The notes under the pieces are model-generated. The model did not search any database. It was not told where the DNA came from and saw nothing but the letters and a program-made list of their open reading frames with translations. From positions 1-64,000 of the forward strand of contig JANOJN010000308.1 in NCBI GenBank assembly GCA_031418775.1: a DNA stretch of 64,000 nt. Direction: 5' to 3'. Made by a program: the position numbers and the translations under genes. The DNA comes from JANLQX01 sp031418775. GTDB taxonomy: Bacteria > Actinomycetota > Acidimicrobiia > Acidimicrobiales > JANYDT01. Every line of letters starts with the position of its first letter. Position 1 is the stretch's first letter. Positions 25,801-32,636 of the stretch are shown piece by piece.

Positions 25801-26263
25801 CCGGGAACAGCACCTCCACGGCACTGCAGTAGTCCGTCGTGAACATCTTGCCGTTGGAGTTCCATTCGTACTTGTTCACCGTGGGAACACCATTGATCGA
25901 GTTGACGCCATCGCTGGCGGTCCGGCAGCCGTCGAGCTTGACCGTGAACGACTTCGGGTTGACGTAGGCGTCGTTGTACCAGCCCGTCTGACCACCCGGA
26001 TTCCAGTTTTTTTCCCATCCCTTCACCCGGGAGGAATTCTTGAAGTCGAAACCCAGAGGAGATGGCGCCCAATTGGCCTCCATGCCGGTAATGGGATCGT
26101 CGTCAGGCTCGTTCAGCGGATCGCCGGGCGCGGCCGAAGCGATGTTAGCGACTCCGATCGTGGATGCAAGCACAAGGCTCACCATGATCTTGGCCAGTCG
26201 GCCGACGAAGCGTCGGGGACCGGCGGGTCGATCGGTCGAAGAATTGGGGCGCGTTGCGTTCAT
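22811..26263 (-). CDS. Secreted SGNH-hydrolase-like protein with Ig-like domain and long C-terminal region
   Basis: The 1150-residue protein starts at the ATG at 26263. This gives a clean signal peptide (basic start, hydrophobic IMVSLVLASTIGVANIASA, cleavage near residue 44). An SGNH esterase/lipase domain follows: GDSMSSGEG with Ser193, NFSCSGATI, GLND at 312-315, and TMHPNVAGY with His493, where the usual Asp before His is replaced. A bacterial Ig/cadherin-like domain (VLANDSDEDI, FTYTPKPDFVGTDSFWYSV) occupies about 518-607. The remaining ~540 residues look beta-rich, with W-rich segments suggesting binding modules. It is probably exported to act on an ester-containing polymer or lipid. Upstream in-frame codons to 26449 would destroy the signal peptide. 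Confidence 0.8.
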   Translation of the reverse strand: MNATRPNSSTDRPAGPRRFVGRLAKIMVSLVLASTIGVANIASAAPGDPLNEPDDDPITGMEANWAPSPLGFDFKNSSRVKGWEKNWNPGGQTGWYNDAYVNPKSFTVKLDGCRTASDGVNSINGVPTVNKYEWNSNGKMFTTDYCSAVEVLFPEEGEYPVSLKVIKPDGGILGSWDRDVLVKDLLVVIIGDSMSSGEGAPFVGGPPWIDNRCHRSANSGGVKAAERIEHRSVASVTLLNFSCSGATINTDWKNYSGILDPYELTAPSSGSGIIGGYAGMIDDTTVLQKSQLQQIKDAVGNREIDAVIMSAGLNDVGMAKMTQVCVLFIDCFNEDVGYYPNDIALKKRVKADAAKLPAHFNSMKAEITRLGIKTKRRLLLEYPNPLYGDNGGLCSDILEDAVANGLLGGVFSFLDAIPFKGWGTAEVKWANNDVYSWLTTGLNQGAINADFEIVGGISDAFKGHGYCASKGKRFINTAGDARADRGIMTGTMHPNVAGYLAMADKIMVSLTPNVPPILWKDTYTTKANTPLTVNWTKGVLANDSDEDIAEILRAKLGTPPTKGTVKLREGGGFTYTPKPDFVGTDSFWYSVGTGAFTRVQRATISVKASGASRSGPVAPAIIDLSDDTPEVRDDAEATPRALAEDGAPVSEFFSDTFGDPLDYANAEDVALVTEGPIEGVSSVPTLSNGQLRLEFNKPGYFSPAWAGYDTGGNERGSVATLHDRETGNHPIDPAKYTKVRVRMNVSAEVGAGVQFYTCAQGVNATCETTNPFVTTVGWRTYEFALPKGAPVTGIRVAITPDANNPVVRAEIDWVQVVGPHQGNAASDGNVAGPVPEVLNPDVAGAVPYLFPAGGKPVPYTGRTCANNDWATRVIGDPWDFAKPSDIAFAEQYKKGWTANGIFAGQWDRAAFAATSTPGDPNLRLNMGKNVIDTNTFHRVTALLGKYDGRYSQQFLPNSDSGWVFRVMSKATLTSKSFQQFNPVTEYPNDTTLSIDLKDPTPYNGVDAAPTDSTEKVPGQTGWVETQAMFRVDLFEPYNERFSYVDEVLLATDDCGVNDFDIVFAENNNAGGNAELMYSSSPRGPWKKIASVPAQPGRNTYKWSGPKGLWWIKVGITGADGTYGENVSTGPVRIGTNFAKQIFANQQKKGK

Positions 26264-26306
26264 GCACCCAGCTTCCGGGTCCGTGCCGTGAACGGGATCG
26301 GTACCG

Positions 26307-26348
26307 ACTACGTATCTTTCACGCTGCGTGGTCGGCCCACTACGTAGT
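26307..26348. promoter_or_regulatory. Possible operator pair (ACTACGTA repeats) in a divergent promoter
   Basis: ACTACGTA occurs at 26307-26314 and 26339-26346, 32 bases apart, about three helical turns. The second copy extends to the perfect 10-base palindrome ACTACGTAGT (26339-26348). They lie between the divergent SGNH hydrolase and ABC transporter genes. This is a pattern seen by eye; no regulator is assigned. Confidence 0.35.
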
Positions 26349-26399
26349 TCGGCCCTTGTCGTGCATCCCGACACGTCTCGACCCACTAGACCGGAGCGC

Positions 26400-27332
26400 A
26401 TGGAACATGCGATTTCTGCCGTCGGGTTGCAGCGGAGGTTTGGTGACATCGACGCTGTGCACAGCGTCGATCTGCAGGTGGAAGCCGGAGCGATCTACGG
26501 CTTCCTCGGCCCGAACGGTGCCGGAAAGTCGACCACGGTCAAGATGCTATGCACACTGATCTCGCCCACCGGCGGATCGGCGCAGGTCGCCGGATTCGAT
26601 GTGGCCACGCAGGCGACAGACATTCGTCTTCGCATCGGCGTCGCCCTGCAATCAAGTGCTCTCGACCCCAAGCAGACCGGACGGGAACTGCTTGACCTTC
26701 AGGGCCGCTACTACGGTCTCAACAAGACCGATCGGGCGCGACGGGTGCAGGAATTGAGCGAGCTGATCGACATCGGCGATGCACTCGACCGGCGGACCGG
26801 TACGTATTCCGGTGGCATGGCGCGTCGTCTCGACCTGGCCATGGCGCTGGTCCATCAACCGTCGGTCGTGTTCCTCGACGAGCCGACGACCGGGCTTGAT
26901 CCAGCCAGTCGCGCCAGCGTGTGGGAGGAGGTGCGCCGACTCAACGACAACCACGGCGTCACGATCTTCCTCACCACCCAGTACCTCGAGGAGGCCGACG
27001 AACTGGCCGACCGCGTCGCCATCATCGACGGCGGACGCATCGTGGCCGAGGGGACGCCGGACGAGCTCAAGCGATCGATCGGCTCCGACGTGATCATCGC
27101 CACCGTTTCCTCGGACATCGATCGGGCGAAGGTCGTCGCGGCCACGGTCGACTCGTGCGGACCGGTGGAGATCCACGGGCCGGAACTCACGATCGTCACG
27201 TCCAACGGTGCCGCAGCCATCGGTCCTGTGGCGATCGCCCTTGCCGCAGCCGGGATCACCGTCACGTCGATGACACTGCGCCGTCCCACGCTCGACGACG
27301 TGTTCCTCGAACTGACCGGAGCTCACCTGTGA
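26400..27332 (+). CDS. ABC transporter ATP-binding protein (DrrA-type exporter)
   Basis: The 310-residue ATPase has Walker A GPNGAGKST, signature YSGGMARRLDLA, Walker B VVFLDEPTTGLD and switch His in the downstream loop region. The C-terminal extension after GRIVAEGTPDELKRSIG is typical of drug or antibiotic exporters of the DrrA/CcmA group. The ATG at 26400 is preferred over upstream starts that would run into the divergent promoter. Its stop overlaps the GTG of the permease gene. Confidence 0.9.
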   Translation: MEHAISAVGLQRRFGDIDAVHSVDLQVEAGAIYGFLGPNGAGKSTTVKMLCTLISPTGGSAQVAGFDVATQATDIRLRIGVALQSSALDPKQTGRELLDLQGRYYGLNKTDRARRVQELSELIDIGDALDRRTGTYSGGMARRLDLAMALVHQPSVVFLDEPTTGLDPASRASVWEEVRRLNDNHGVTIFLTTQYLEEADELADRVAIIDGGRIVAEGTPDELKRSIGSDVIIATVSSDIDRAKVVAATVDSCGPVEIHGPELTIVTSNGAAAIGPVAIALAAAGITVTSMTLRRPTLDDVFLELTGAHL

Positions 27333-28126
27333 GCGCCTCCCCGCGCCAGCATCTCCTCGCCCGTGAAGCGGGGTTTGCTGGCGACCTCGCCACGGTCGCG
27401 CGGCGTTCACTCCGCGGCATGTTCCGCGATCGCGAAGCCGTGATCCCGCCGCTGATCATCGGAGCGTTCTTCTACGTGGTGAACGTCGGCACGTTGCAGA
27501 AACTCGGCGAGCAGGCCGCCAACGTCGGAAACTACAAGGCGTTCCAGCTGCCGCCTGCGGTGATCTTCGCCGTGACCGGCCTATCCCGGGCCGGGGCGCT
27601 CGTGGCCGACATCCAGAGCGGCTACTTCGACCGCATGCTCGCCACACCGATCAAGCGGATCACCCTGCTGCTCGGGTTGATGATGGCGGACTTCTTCCTC
27701 GCCATGGTGCTCACGCTGCCGATCATCGCCGTCGCCAGTGCGTTCGGAGTTCGATTCGAAACGGGGATCATCGGCATCGTGATCTTCGCGTTGCTGTGCG
27801 GGCTGTGGGGCCTGGCGTTCACCGGCTTCAGCTACGCCATTGCGTTGAAGACGGCGAACCCGGCCGCGGTCAACTCGGCATTTCTGATCTTCTTCCCGTT
27901 CGCGTTCATCACTACGACCACGGTGCCGAAAGCGGCCATGACTGGCTGGCTACAAACCCTCGTGTCGCTCAACCCAGTGACCTATCTGTTGGAGGGACTT
28001 CGCTCGGTGATCACCGGAGGCTGGTCGACCGACATCTTCGGTGCCGTATTCGCCATCTCGGGGGTGTTCGTGGTCGGATTCGGCCTTGCGCTCCTCGCCC
28101 TTCGAGGTCGGGTGTCGAAGAAGTAG
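27329..28126 (+). CDS. ABC-2 type transporter permease (DrrB-type)
   Basis: The 265-residue membrane protein has about six hydrophobic segments and the ABC-2 permease hallmarks: GALVADIQSGYFDRMLATPI, and PFAFITTTTVPKAAMTGWLQ leading into LNPVTYLLEGLRS. GTG at 27329 overlaps the ATPase stop (GTGA), so the two form one exporter. The substrate is not evident. Confidence 0.9.
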   Translation: MSASPRQHLLAREAGFAGDLATVARRSLRGMFRDREAVIPPLIIGAFFYVVNVGTLQKLGEQAANVGNYKAFQLPPAVIFAVTGLSRAGALVADIQSGYFDRMLATPIKRITLLLGLMMADFFLAMVLTLPIIAVASAFGVRFETGIIGIVIFALLCGLWGLAFTGFSYAIALKTANPAAVNSAFLIFFPFAFITTTTVPKAAMTGWLQTLVSLNPVTYLLEGLRSVITGGWSTDIFGAVFAISGVFVVGFGLALLALRGRVSKK

Positions 28127-28185
28127 GGGAAGGGGCGAAGCCGAGGGATCGGCCCAGGAAACAGGGCCTCGTCGTCGGCATCCGT

Positions 28186-29139
28186 TCACTTCCCGGCGCG
28201 TGACGCGCCGATCGCCAATCGGTCGAGACCGATGCCGCCGATGAGCAGACGTTCCTTCGCGTTGGAGAGCAGGAGTTGCGTCCACGGCACGAAGCCGCCG
28301 TCGCCGACCTCGAGTTCTTCGTCGCCGAAGACTGCGTGGAGCTTGAAGCACCACGACGGGTAGTAGCCGCGGCCCGCGGTTCTGGTTTCGTCGCTACGCA
28401 CGTCGATTCCTTGTTCTCCGAGTTCGCCGGCAACTTCACCGAGGGCCTCGACGCTTCCGGGTCGGCCGTCGAAATCAGTGGTTGCAACGACCGCCCCATC
28501 GGCGCCGGCACCCCTCACCACCGCCACCATGGCCGTCAGCAGCTGGACCAACGCGTGTCGTTCAAACGACCGGCTTCCGATGTCGCGTCCTGCGACCACC
28601 ATGCCCAGCAGCGAGAAGTGGGCAAACGACATGGGTCCGCTGAACTGCTGGGCCCTGGTTACTCGTTGCACTCCGGCGAGCGACACAGATTCTGCCGATC
28701 GCGGTGCCGACCGCGAGCGCTCTCGCCGTCGAAGCGCGGCTTCGAGCGCGAGTCCGTTGGTCGGGTCGGCCGCGACCTCACTTCCGCGCATGGTGGTGAC
28801 CACTCGGTTTTGGTGGACGCCGGCAATGACGCAGTGGGTGCCGAGCGGGGTGAGCGGTGCCAGTGTGAGCACGTCGAACTCATCGGCGATTGCCGAGATT
28901 GCCCGATGCTCGACGATTGCCATTCGGCGCCCGTCGATGGTCGAGGGTCGAACGAACCGGTCGCGTTCGTATTGACCAAGCACGTCGACCGGCGTGAGCG
29001 CTGCTGCTCGCCGCTCGGCTGCTTCGAGCAGGACCGAGGCGAGGTCGGCTCCACTAATTCCTTTGCCGAGCAGTTCGAAGACCTCGGAACCGTGTTCCGC
29101 CCGGAGGCGTTCAAGCGCAGTATGGCGGTTCGCACTCAT
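28186..29139 (-). CDS. Uncharacterised protein, possibly a class II aminoacyl-tRNA-synthetase-like paralog
   Basis: The 317-residue soluble product has no family I can name with certainty. Several stretches resemble the catalytic core of class II aminoacyl-tRNA synthetases. TPLGTHCVIAGVHQNRVVTT followed by MRGSEVAADPTNGLALEAAL recalls the motif 2 region. PSWCFKLHAVF with DGGFVPWTQLLLSNAKERLL and GGIGLDRLAI recalls motif 3 (Gly-x-Gly-x-Asp-Arg). No anticodon-binding domain is present. If right, it may activate an amino acid or bind AMP outside translation, or act like HisZ. It is divergent from the F420-type oxidoreductase gene. Confidence 0.5.
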   Translation of the reverse strand: MSANRHTALERLRAEHGSEVFELLGKGISGADLASVLLEAAERRAAALTPVDVLGQYERDRFVRPSTIDGRRMAIVEHRAISAIADEFDVLTLAPLTPLGTHCVIAGVHQNRVVTTMRGSEVAADPTNGLALEAALRRRERSRSAPRSAESVSLAGVQRVTRAQQFSGPMSFAHFSLLGMVVAGRDIGSRSFERHALVQLLTAMVAVVRGAGADGAVVATTDFDGRPGSVEALGEVAGELGEQGIDVRSDETRTAGRGYYPSWCFKLHAVFGDEELEVGDGGFVPWTQLLLSNAKERLLIGGIGLDRLAIGASRAGK

Positions 29140-29247
29140 CTCCGAATACTACGAACGCATGGGATCGACCAGCCCGCCCATTCTTCCGAAAAAGGTGGGT
29201 TGCGGCACCGGCTGCTTCAGGGGACCCGGGCCCCGTAGAGTGCTTGC

Positions 29248-30189
29248 ATGGCTCACCCTCGTACGTTTCGGTTCGGCATCATGGCGGGAAAGGCGAAGAC
29301 GGGTGCGGCGTGGACAGAGCTCGCCCGCAAGACCGAGGACCTCGGCTACTCGAGTTTATGCGTGGCCGATCACTTCACCGACGGCTTCGCCCCCACTCCC
29401 GCGCTCGCCGCGGCCGCCGCAGTGACGACGAAGTTGCGCATCGGATCGATGGTCTATGGAGTCGACTTCCGTCATCCGGCGGCGTTGGCCAAGGAGGCCG
29501 CCACGATGGACCTCCTGTCCGACGGCCGCTTCGAGTTGGGCATCGGGGCGGGGTGGATGGATCAGGACTACGACTGGACGGGCATCACCCGTGACTCGCC
29601 GGGCGTGCGCATCGACCGGTTGGCCGAAGCCATCGGCATCATCCGTGGCCTGTGGTCGGGCTCGCCGGTCGAGCACAAAGGAGCCAACTGGACGATCGAC
29701 AAGATGGTCGGCACACCTCGACCGGTGCAGGCCGGAGGACCGCCGATTCTCTCCGGAGGTGGCGGCAAGCGCATCCTCGAGACGGCGGCTCGGCTGGGCG
29801 ACATCGTGTCGGTCAATCCCAACGTCGGTGCCGGCAAGTTCGATGCCGCTGCGTGGGCGAGCATCGCCGCGGCGGAGACCGATGCGAAGATGGCCATAGT
29901 GAAGAACGCCGCCGCGGAGCGCTATGGCGATCTCGAGATCGCGTTCCTGAACTTCTTCACCAACGTCACCGACGACACCATGGCTGCCGCGACAACCATC
30001 GGCGGGTACATGGGCGGCGTGCCTCCGGAGGCGGTGCTGGCATCGCCGAACACGCTCGTCGGTTCGGTCGATGCGTTGGTCGACGAGATCCACGCCCGCC
30101 GCGAACGCTGGGACGGTTCCTACATGATCGTCACGTCCGACGCCATCGACGCGTTCGCTCCAGTCGTCGCCCGCCTCGCCGGTACCTGA
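29248..30189 (+). CDS. F420-dependent LLM-class oxidoreductase
   Basis: The 313-residue luciferase-like (alpha/beta barrel) oxidoreductase has FRFGIMAG, WTELARKTEDLGYSSLCVADH, KLRIGSMV, DLLSDGRFELGIGAGWMDQD and GTPRPVQAGGPPILSGGGG. The length and this pattern fit the actinobacterial F420-dependent subfamily (TIGR03621-like). It would transfer hydride between cofactor F420 and an unknown substrate. ATG at 29248 is used. A TetR regulator gene follows convergently. Confidence 0.85.
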   Translation: MAHPRTFRFGIMAGKAKTGAAWTELARKTEDLGYSSLCVADHFTDGFAPTPALAAAAAVTTKLRIGSMVYGVDFRHPAALAKEAATMDLLSDGRFELGIGAGWMDQDYDWTGITRDSPGVRIDRLAEAIGIIRGLWSGSPVEHKGANWTIDKMVGTPRPVQAGGPPILSGGGGKRILETAARLGDIVSVNPNVGAGKFDAAAWASIAAAETDAKMAIVKNAAAERYGDLEIAFLNFFTNVTDDTMAAATTIGGYMGGVPPEAVLASPNTLVGSVDALVDEIHARRERWDGSYMIVTSDAIDAFAPVVARLAGT

Positions 30190-30232
30190 GCGATCCGTCG
30201 CCGAGTCGTCGGCTGCGCTCGCGTCGGTTGCG

Positions 30233-30769
30233 CTACGCGACGCCCATGCGTGCCGCCGCCCGGTTCGCCGCCGCCGGGCCGCCCAGCTGGCGGAGGAGTA
30301 GAAGGCCGTCGATGAGGGCGATCGCCGCCTCTGCTTCGGCCCGTCGCTGCTTCGCCGGTCCCTTCAAGAATCTGACGACCCAGTCGATCCATGCCTCGAC
30401 GAGGACTGGAACGAGCGTGTTGTAGGGAGCTCGGCCCGCCGCGGCGAGACCGTTCGCTTCGAAGAACAGGGCGAAGATCGGATCGGCCTGGGTGCGGGCG
30501 AGCACGGGCCAAGCCGCCCGGGCCAGTTCGACGTGAGTGGCCGCAGGCTTCGAAAAGGCCTCGCCCAGTATGGTCTGCAGTGAGAGACCCATCGACACGA
30601 CGACCTCGCTGATCAGATCGTCCTTGCTCGGGAAGTAATACACGATGGTCCGATCGTTGATCCCAAGCCTCTTCGCCAAGCGACCGAACGTCAGCTGGCT
30701 GAGTCCGTCCTCGAATGCGGCAGCGACCGCGCCCTCGAGGATTTCTTCTTTGGTGTGCCGGTGGCCCAT
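30233..30769 (-). CDS. TetR-family transcriptional regulator
   Basis: The 178-residue regulator begins with a TetR helix-turn-helix: EEILEGAVAAAFEDGLSQLT, FGRLAKRLGINDRTIVYYFP and SKDDLISEVV. The rest is a variable ligand-binding domain. It is divergent from the small epoxide-hydrolase-like remnant and the alpha/beta hydrolase, with a short palindrome between them. It probably represses that promoter and its own (inference). Confidence 0.88.
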   Translation of the reverse strand: MGHRHTKEEILEGAVAAAFEDGLSQLTFGRLAKRLGINDRTIVYYFPSKDDLISEVVVSMGLSLQTILGEAFSKPAATHVELARAAWPVLARTQADPIFALFFEANGLAAAGRAPYNTLVPVLVEAWIDWVVRFLKGPAKQRRAEAEAAIALIDGLLLLRQLGGPAAANRAAARMGVA

Positions 30770-30782
30770 GTTGTTCTTGACT

Positions 30783-30796
30783 GTAGTGAATACTAC
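30783..30796. promoter_or_regulatory. Candidate TetR operator GTAGT-GAAT-ACTAC
   Basis: A perfect 5-base inverted repeat with a 4-base spacer lies 13 bases upstream of the TetR start codon and on the path to the divergent genes. An outer GTAGTG/CACTAC pair (30783-30788 and about 30815-30821) surrounds it. Binding is inferred from position only. Confidence 0.4.
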
Positions 30797-30879
30797 GAAT
30801 ACGGTACGCAGTGACCACTACAACAAGCGGCGGCAACCGTGATCTCCACGGTACCCGCCCCGAACCGGAGGAACACGAC

Positions 30880-31029
30880 GTGCCCGAGACACCGACAGAC
30901 GCATCGGCAATCGTCGAAGCCTTCCTGGCGGCGTTCGTCGCAATGGACTTCGACACCGCGCTCACCTACGTCGCCGACCACTTCGACCTGCTGACCGCCG
31001 GGAAGATCCACGATCCCGCTGCAGCGTGA
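30880..31029 (+). pseudogene. Internally deleted limonene-epoxide-hydrolase/SnoaL-like gene remnant
   Basis: The 49-residue frame starts at GTG 30880 behind a good ribosome-binding site (GGAGG). It begins like a limonene-1,2-epoxide hydrolase or SnoaL-like protein: IVEAFLAAFVAMDFDTALTY then VAD. It jumps directly to HFDLLTAGK, which resembles the C-terminal end of that family. Intact members are about 120-150 residues, so roughly 80 internal residues appear missing without loss of frame. The middle strands that form the active-site cone are gone, so it should not be functional. It overlaps the start region of the next hydrolase gene. Confidence 0.55.
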
Positions 31030-31886
31030 TGTCCGCTCTTCACGGCACTGCGTGGCCGCAGCCAAAGCACGCAGCCACCCATCTGGGCACTATCGAGTAT
31101 CGCGACATCGGCGAGGGGCCGACGATCGTGTTCCTCCACCTGGTGATCGCCGAGGCGTCACACTGGGACAAGATGGTGCCGCTGCTGGCCGACCGGTTCC
31201 GCTGTGTCTTTCCGACCCTGCCGATGGGCGCTCATCGCATTCCGGCCGACGATGACGCCGATCTTTCTGCCGCCGGCCTCGCCCACGCCGTCGCTGAACT
31301 TCTGGATCATCTCGACGTGCGTGACGTGACCCTTGTGGGCAACGACAGCGGGGGCGCCATCTCCCAGGTCGTCGCCATGAACCATCCCGAGCGCCTCGGT
31401 CGGGTGGTGCTCACCAACTGCGACATGTACGACGACTTCCCGCCGAAGATCTTCCGCTACTTCAATGCGCTGCCCTACATCCCCGGATCGATGTCGATCA
31501 CCGCGCGCGCCTTGAAGGTCAAAGCGTTCTGGAAGCTGCCCTTCGTCTTCGGTCGGCTCACCAACGAGGTCGACGGCGTGAAGATCCACCGGTGGGCCGA
31601 CGCGCTGTTGGCGAGCAAGTTGGTCCGACGCGACGCCAACAAGGTGATCAAGGGTTTCGGCCCTCACGTCACGAACGAAGCGGCCGCAGCGCTGCGGTCA
31701 ACCACGCTGCCGTTCCTCGTCGCATGGGGGGCGGATGACAAGGCGTTCAAGCCCGCGCTTGCGCAACGACTCTGTTCCGAGGTGCCGACTGCGAGGTTGG
31801 TGATGATCGAGAACTGCAAGACGCTCGTCTGCTGGGATCAGCCCGAGCGCCTCTCGCAACTCATCGCCGAGTTCATCTCCGCCTGA
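31029..31886 (+). CDS. Alpha/beta-fold hydrolase with Asp nucleophile motif
   Basis: The 285-residue hydrolase has EGPTIVFLHLVIAEASHWDK (oxyanion region), and the nucleophile elbow VGNDSGGAISQ with Asp in place of Ser, as in epoxide hydrolases and haloalkane dehalogenases. The C-terminal strand is LPFLVAWGADDKAFKP. At the usual catalytic-His position the sequence reads IENCKTLVCWDQPERLSQL, with no obvious His, so its chemistry is uncertain. ATG at 31029 or GTG at 31026 could start it. It is linked to the epoxide-hydrolase remnant just upstream and probably to the divergent TetR. Confidence 0.85.
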   Translation: MSALHGTAWPQPKHAATHLGTIEYRDIGEGPTIVFLHLVIAEASHWDKMVPLLADRFRCVFPTLPMGAHRIPADDDADLSAAGLAHAVAELLDHLDVRDVTLVGNDSGGAISQVVAMNHPERLGRVVLTNCDMYDDFPPKIFRYFNALPYIPGSMSITARALKVKAFWKLPFVFGRLTNEVDGVKIHRWADALLASKLVRRDANKVIKGFGPHVTNEAAAALRSTTLPFLVAWGADDKAFKPALAQRLCSEVPTARLVMIENCKTLVCWDQPERLSQLIAEFISA

Positions 31887-31930
31887 TTGCCCTCTTGAGG
31901 GGCGGGGCCAGCGCGCGCCTTGGACGCGAG

Positions 31931-32239
31931 TCAGCAGCCGGTGGAGTCGCGGAGGCGCTGGCAGGCCTGAGCCATTCGATGAGGGTCGAGCTTCACGATC
32001 GGCCGACGGAACGCGCTTCGAGGAATCGTGTGGACGTTGTCGAAGTTGACGACGCAGTCCGACGGAACCCCGTCTTCGAGCGCCGTCAATGCAAGCTCCG
32101 AAACGAGTCCTCGAACGGTCCGGGTGACGGCGGCAACGACGACGGCGCCGATGTGATCAGCGACAGGATCTCGCGTCAACACGAGGACGGGACGGTCGCC
32201 GCCGGGAGTTGCGGCGAACCACAACTCACCGTTTCGCAT
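31931..32239 (-). CDS. MazF/PemK-family toxin
   Basis: The 102-residue product has the MazF outline: MRNGELWFAATPGGDRPVLV, then LVLTRDPVADHIGAVVVAAV, then SDCVVNFDNVHTIPRSAF. MazF toxins are sequence-specific endoribonucleases. ATG at 32239 lies 14 bases inside the end of the antitoxin gene, so the two are coupled. Confidence 0.88.
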   Translation of the reverse strand: MRNGELWFAATPGGDRPVLVLTRDPVADHIGAVVVAAVTRTVRGLVSELALTALEDGVPSDCVVNFDNVHTIPRSAFRRPIVKLDPHRMAQACQRLRDSTGC

Positions 32240-32477
32240 CGGCCCAGTCCGACCAACCCTCGGCGGGTCCCCACTCCGCAATCGCGCCGAATGACTTCTC
32301 ATCGTCGCTGAGCGGAACGTCAACCCATGTCACCGCATCGCGCTCGGACGCAAGCCGGGTGAGATGGCGGTGAAGCGCTTCGCGCAGGAGTTCCGATTTG
32401 TCGATCCCGAGCTCGTCAGCCCAGCGTTGTGCCCGCGTCGCTTCCTCGTCCTCGACCCGGAAGCTCATCATTGTCAT
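32226..32477 (-). CDS. Ribbon-helix-helix antitoxin
   Basis: The 83-residue protein begins MTMMSFRVEDEEATRAQRWA, with ELGIDKSELLREALHRHLTR as the ribbon-helix-helix DNA-binding fold, followed by an acidic C-terminal tail that should wrap the toxin. It is encoded upstream of the MazF toxin and overlaps it by 14 bases. The start at 32477 is favoured because the operator palindrome begins right there. Confidence 0.85.
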   Translation of the reverse strand: MTMMSFRVEDEEATRAQRWADELGIDKSELLREALHRHLTRLASERDAVTWVDVPLSDDEKSFGAIAEWGPAEGWSDWADAKR

Positions 32478-32500
32478 ACGATAAATATATCGTGTATGAC
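32473..32500. promoter_or_regulatory. Palindromic operator of the toxin-antitoxin operon
   Basis: GTCATACGATA (32473-32483) and TATCGTGTATGAC (32488-32500) form an inverted repeat around an AT-rich centre, with 2 extra bases in the right arm. It covers the antitoxin start codon and is strikingly AT-rich for this genome. Autoregulation by the ribbon-helix-helix protein is the obvious reading (inference). Confidence 0.65.
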
Positions 32501-32636
32501 AACCGCTTGGCAACCCTGGCGACGTCCGCACTCAGCGGTTCGCGTCGGAACTTCGTCGGCGGGCCGCAGCGGGTGCATCGTCGTGGCGACCGACTTGTTT
32601 GCGGAGCGGGCGGGGCTCGGATCTCGGGTTCGAGAC

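Noticed and set aside
29144..30799. 12-base sequence GAATACTACGAA occurring at both 29144-29155 and 30788-30799
   Set aside because: Shared 12-mers are expected many times by chance in 64 kb; the copy at 29144 lacks the palindromic half. It may only reflect a similar -10 element.
31889..31903. GCCCTC-TT-GAGGGGC hairpin after the alpha/beta hydrolase
   Set aside because: Short stem without a following T run, too weak to call a terminator.
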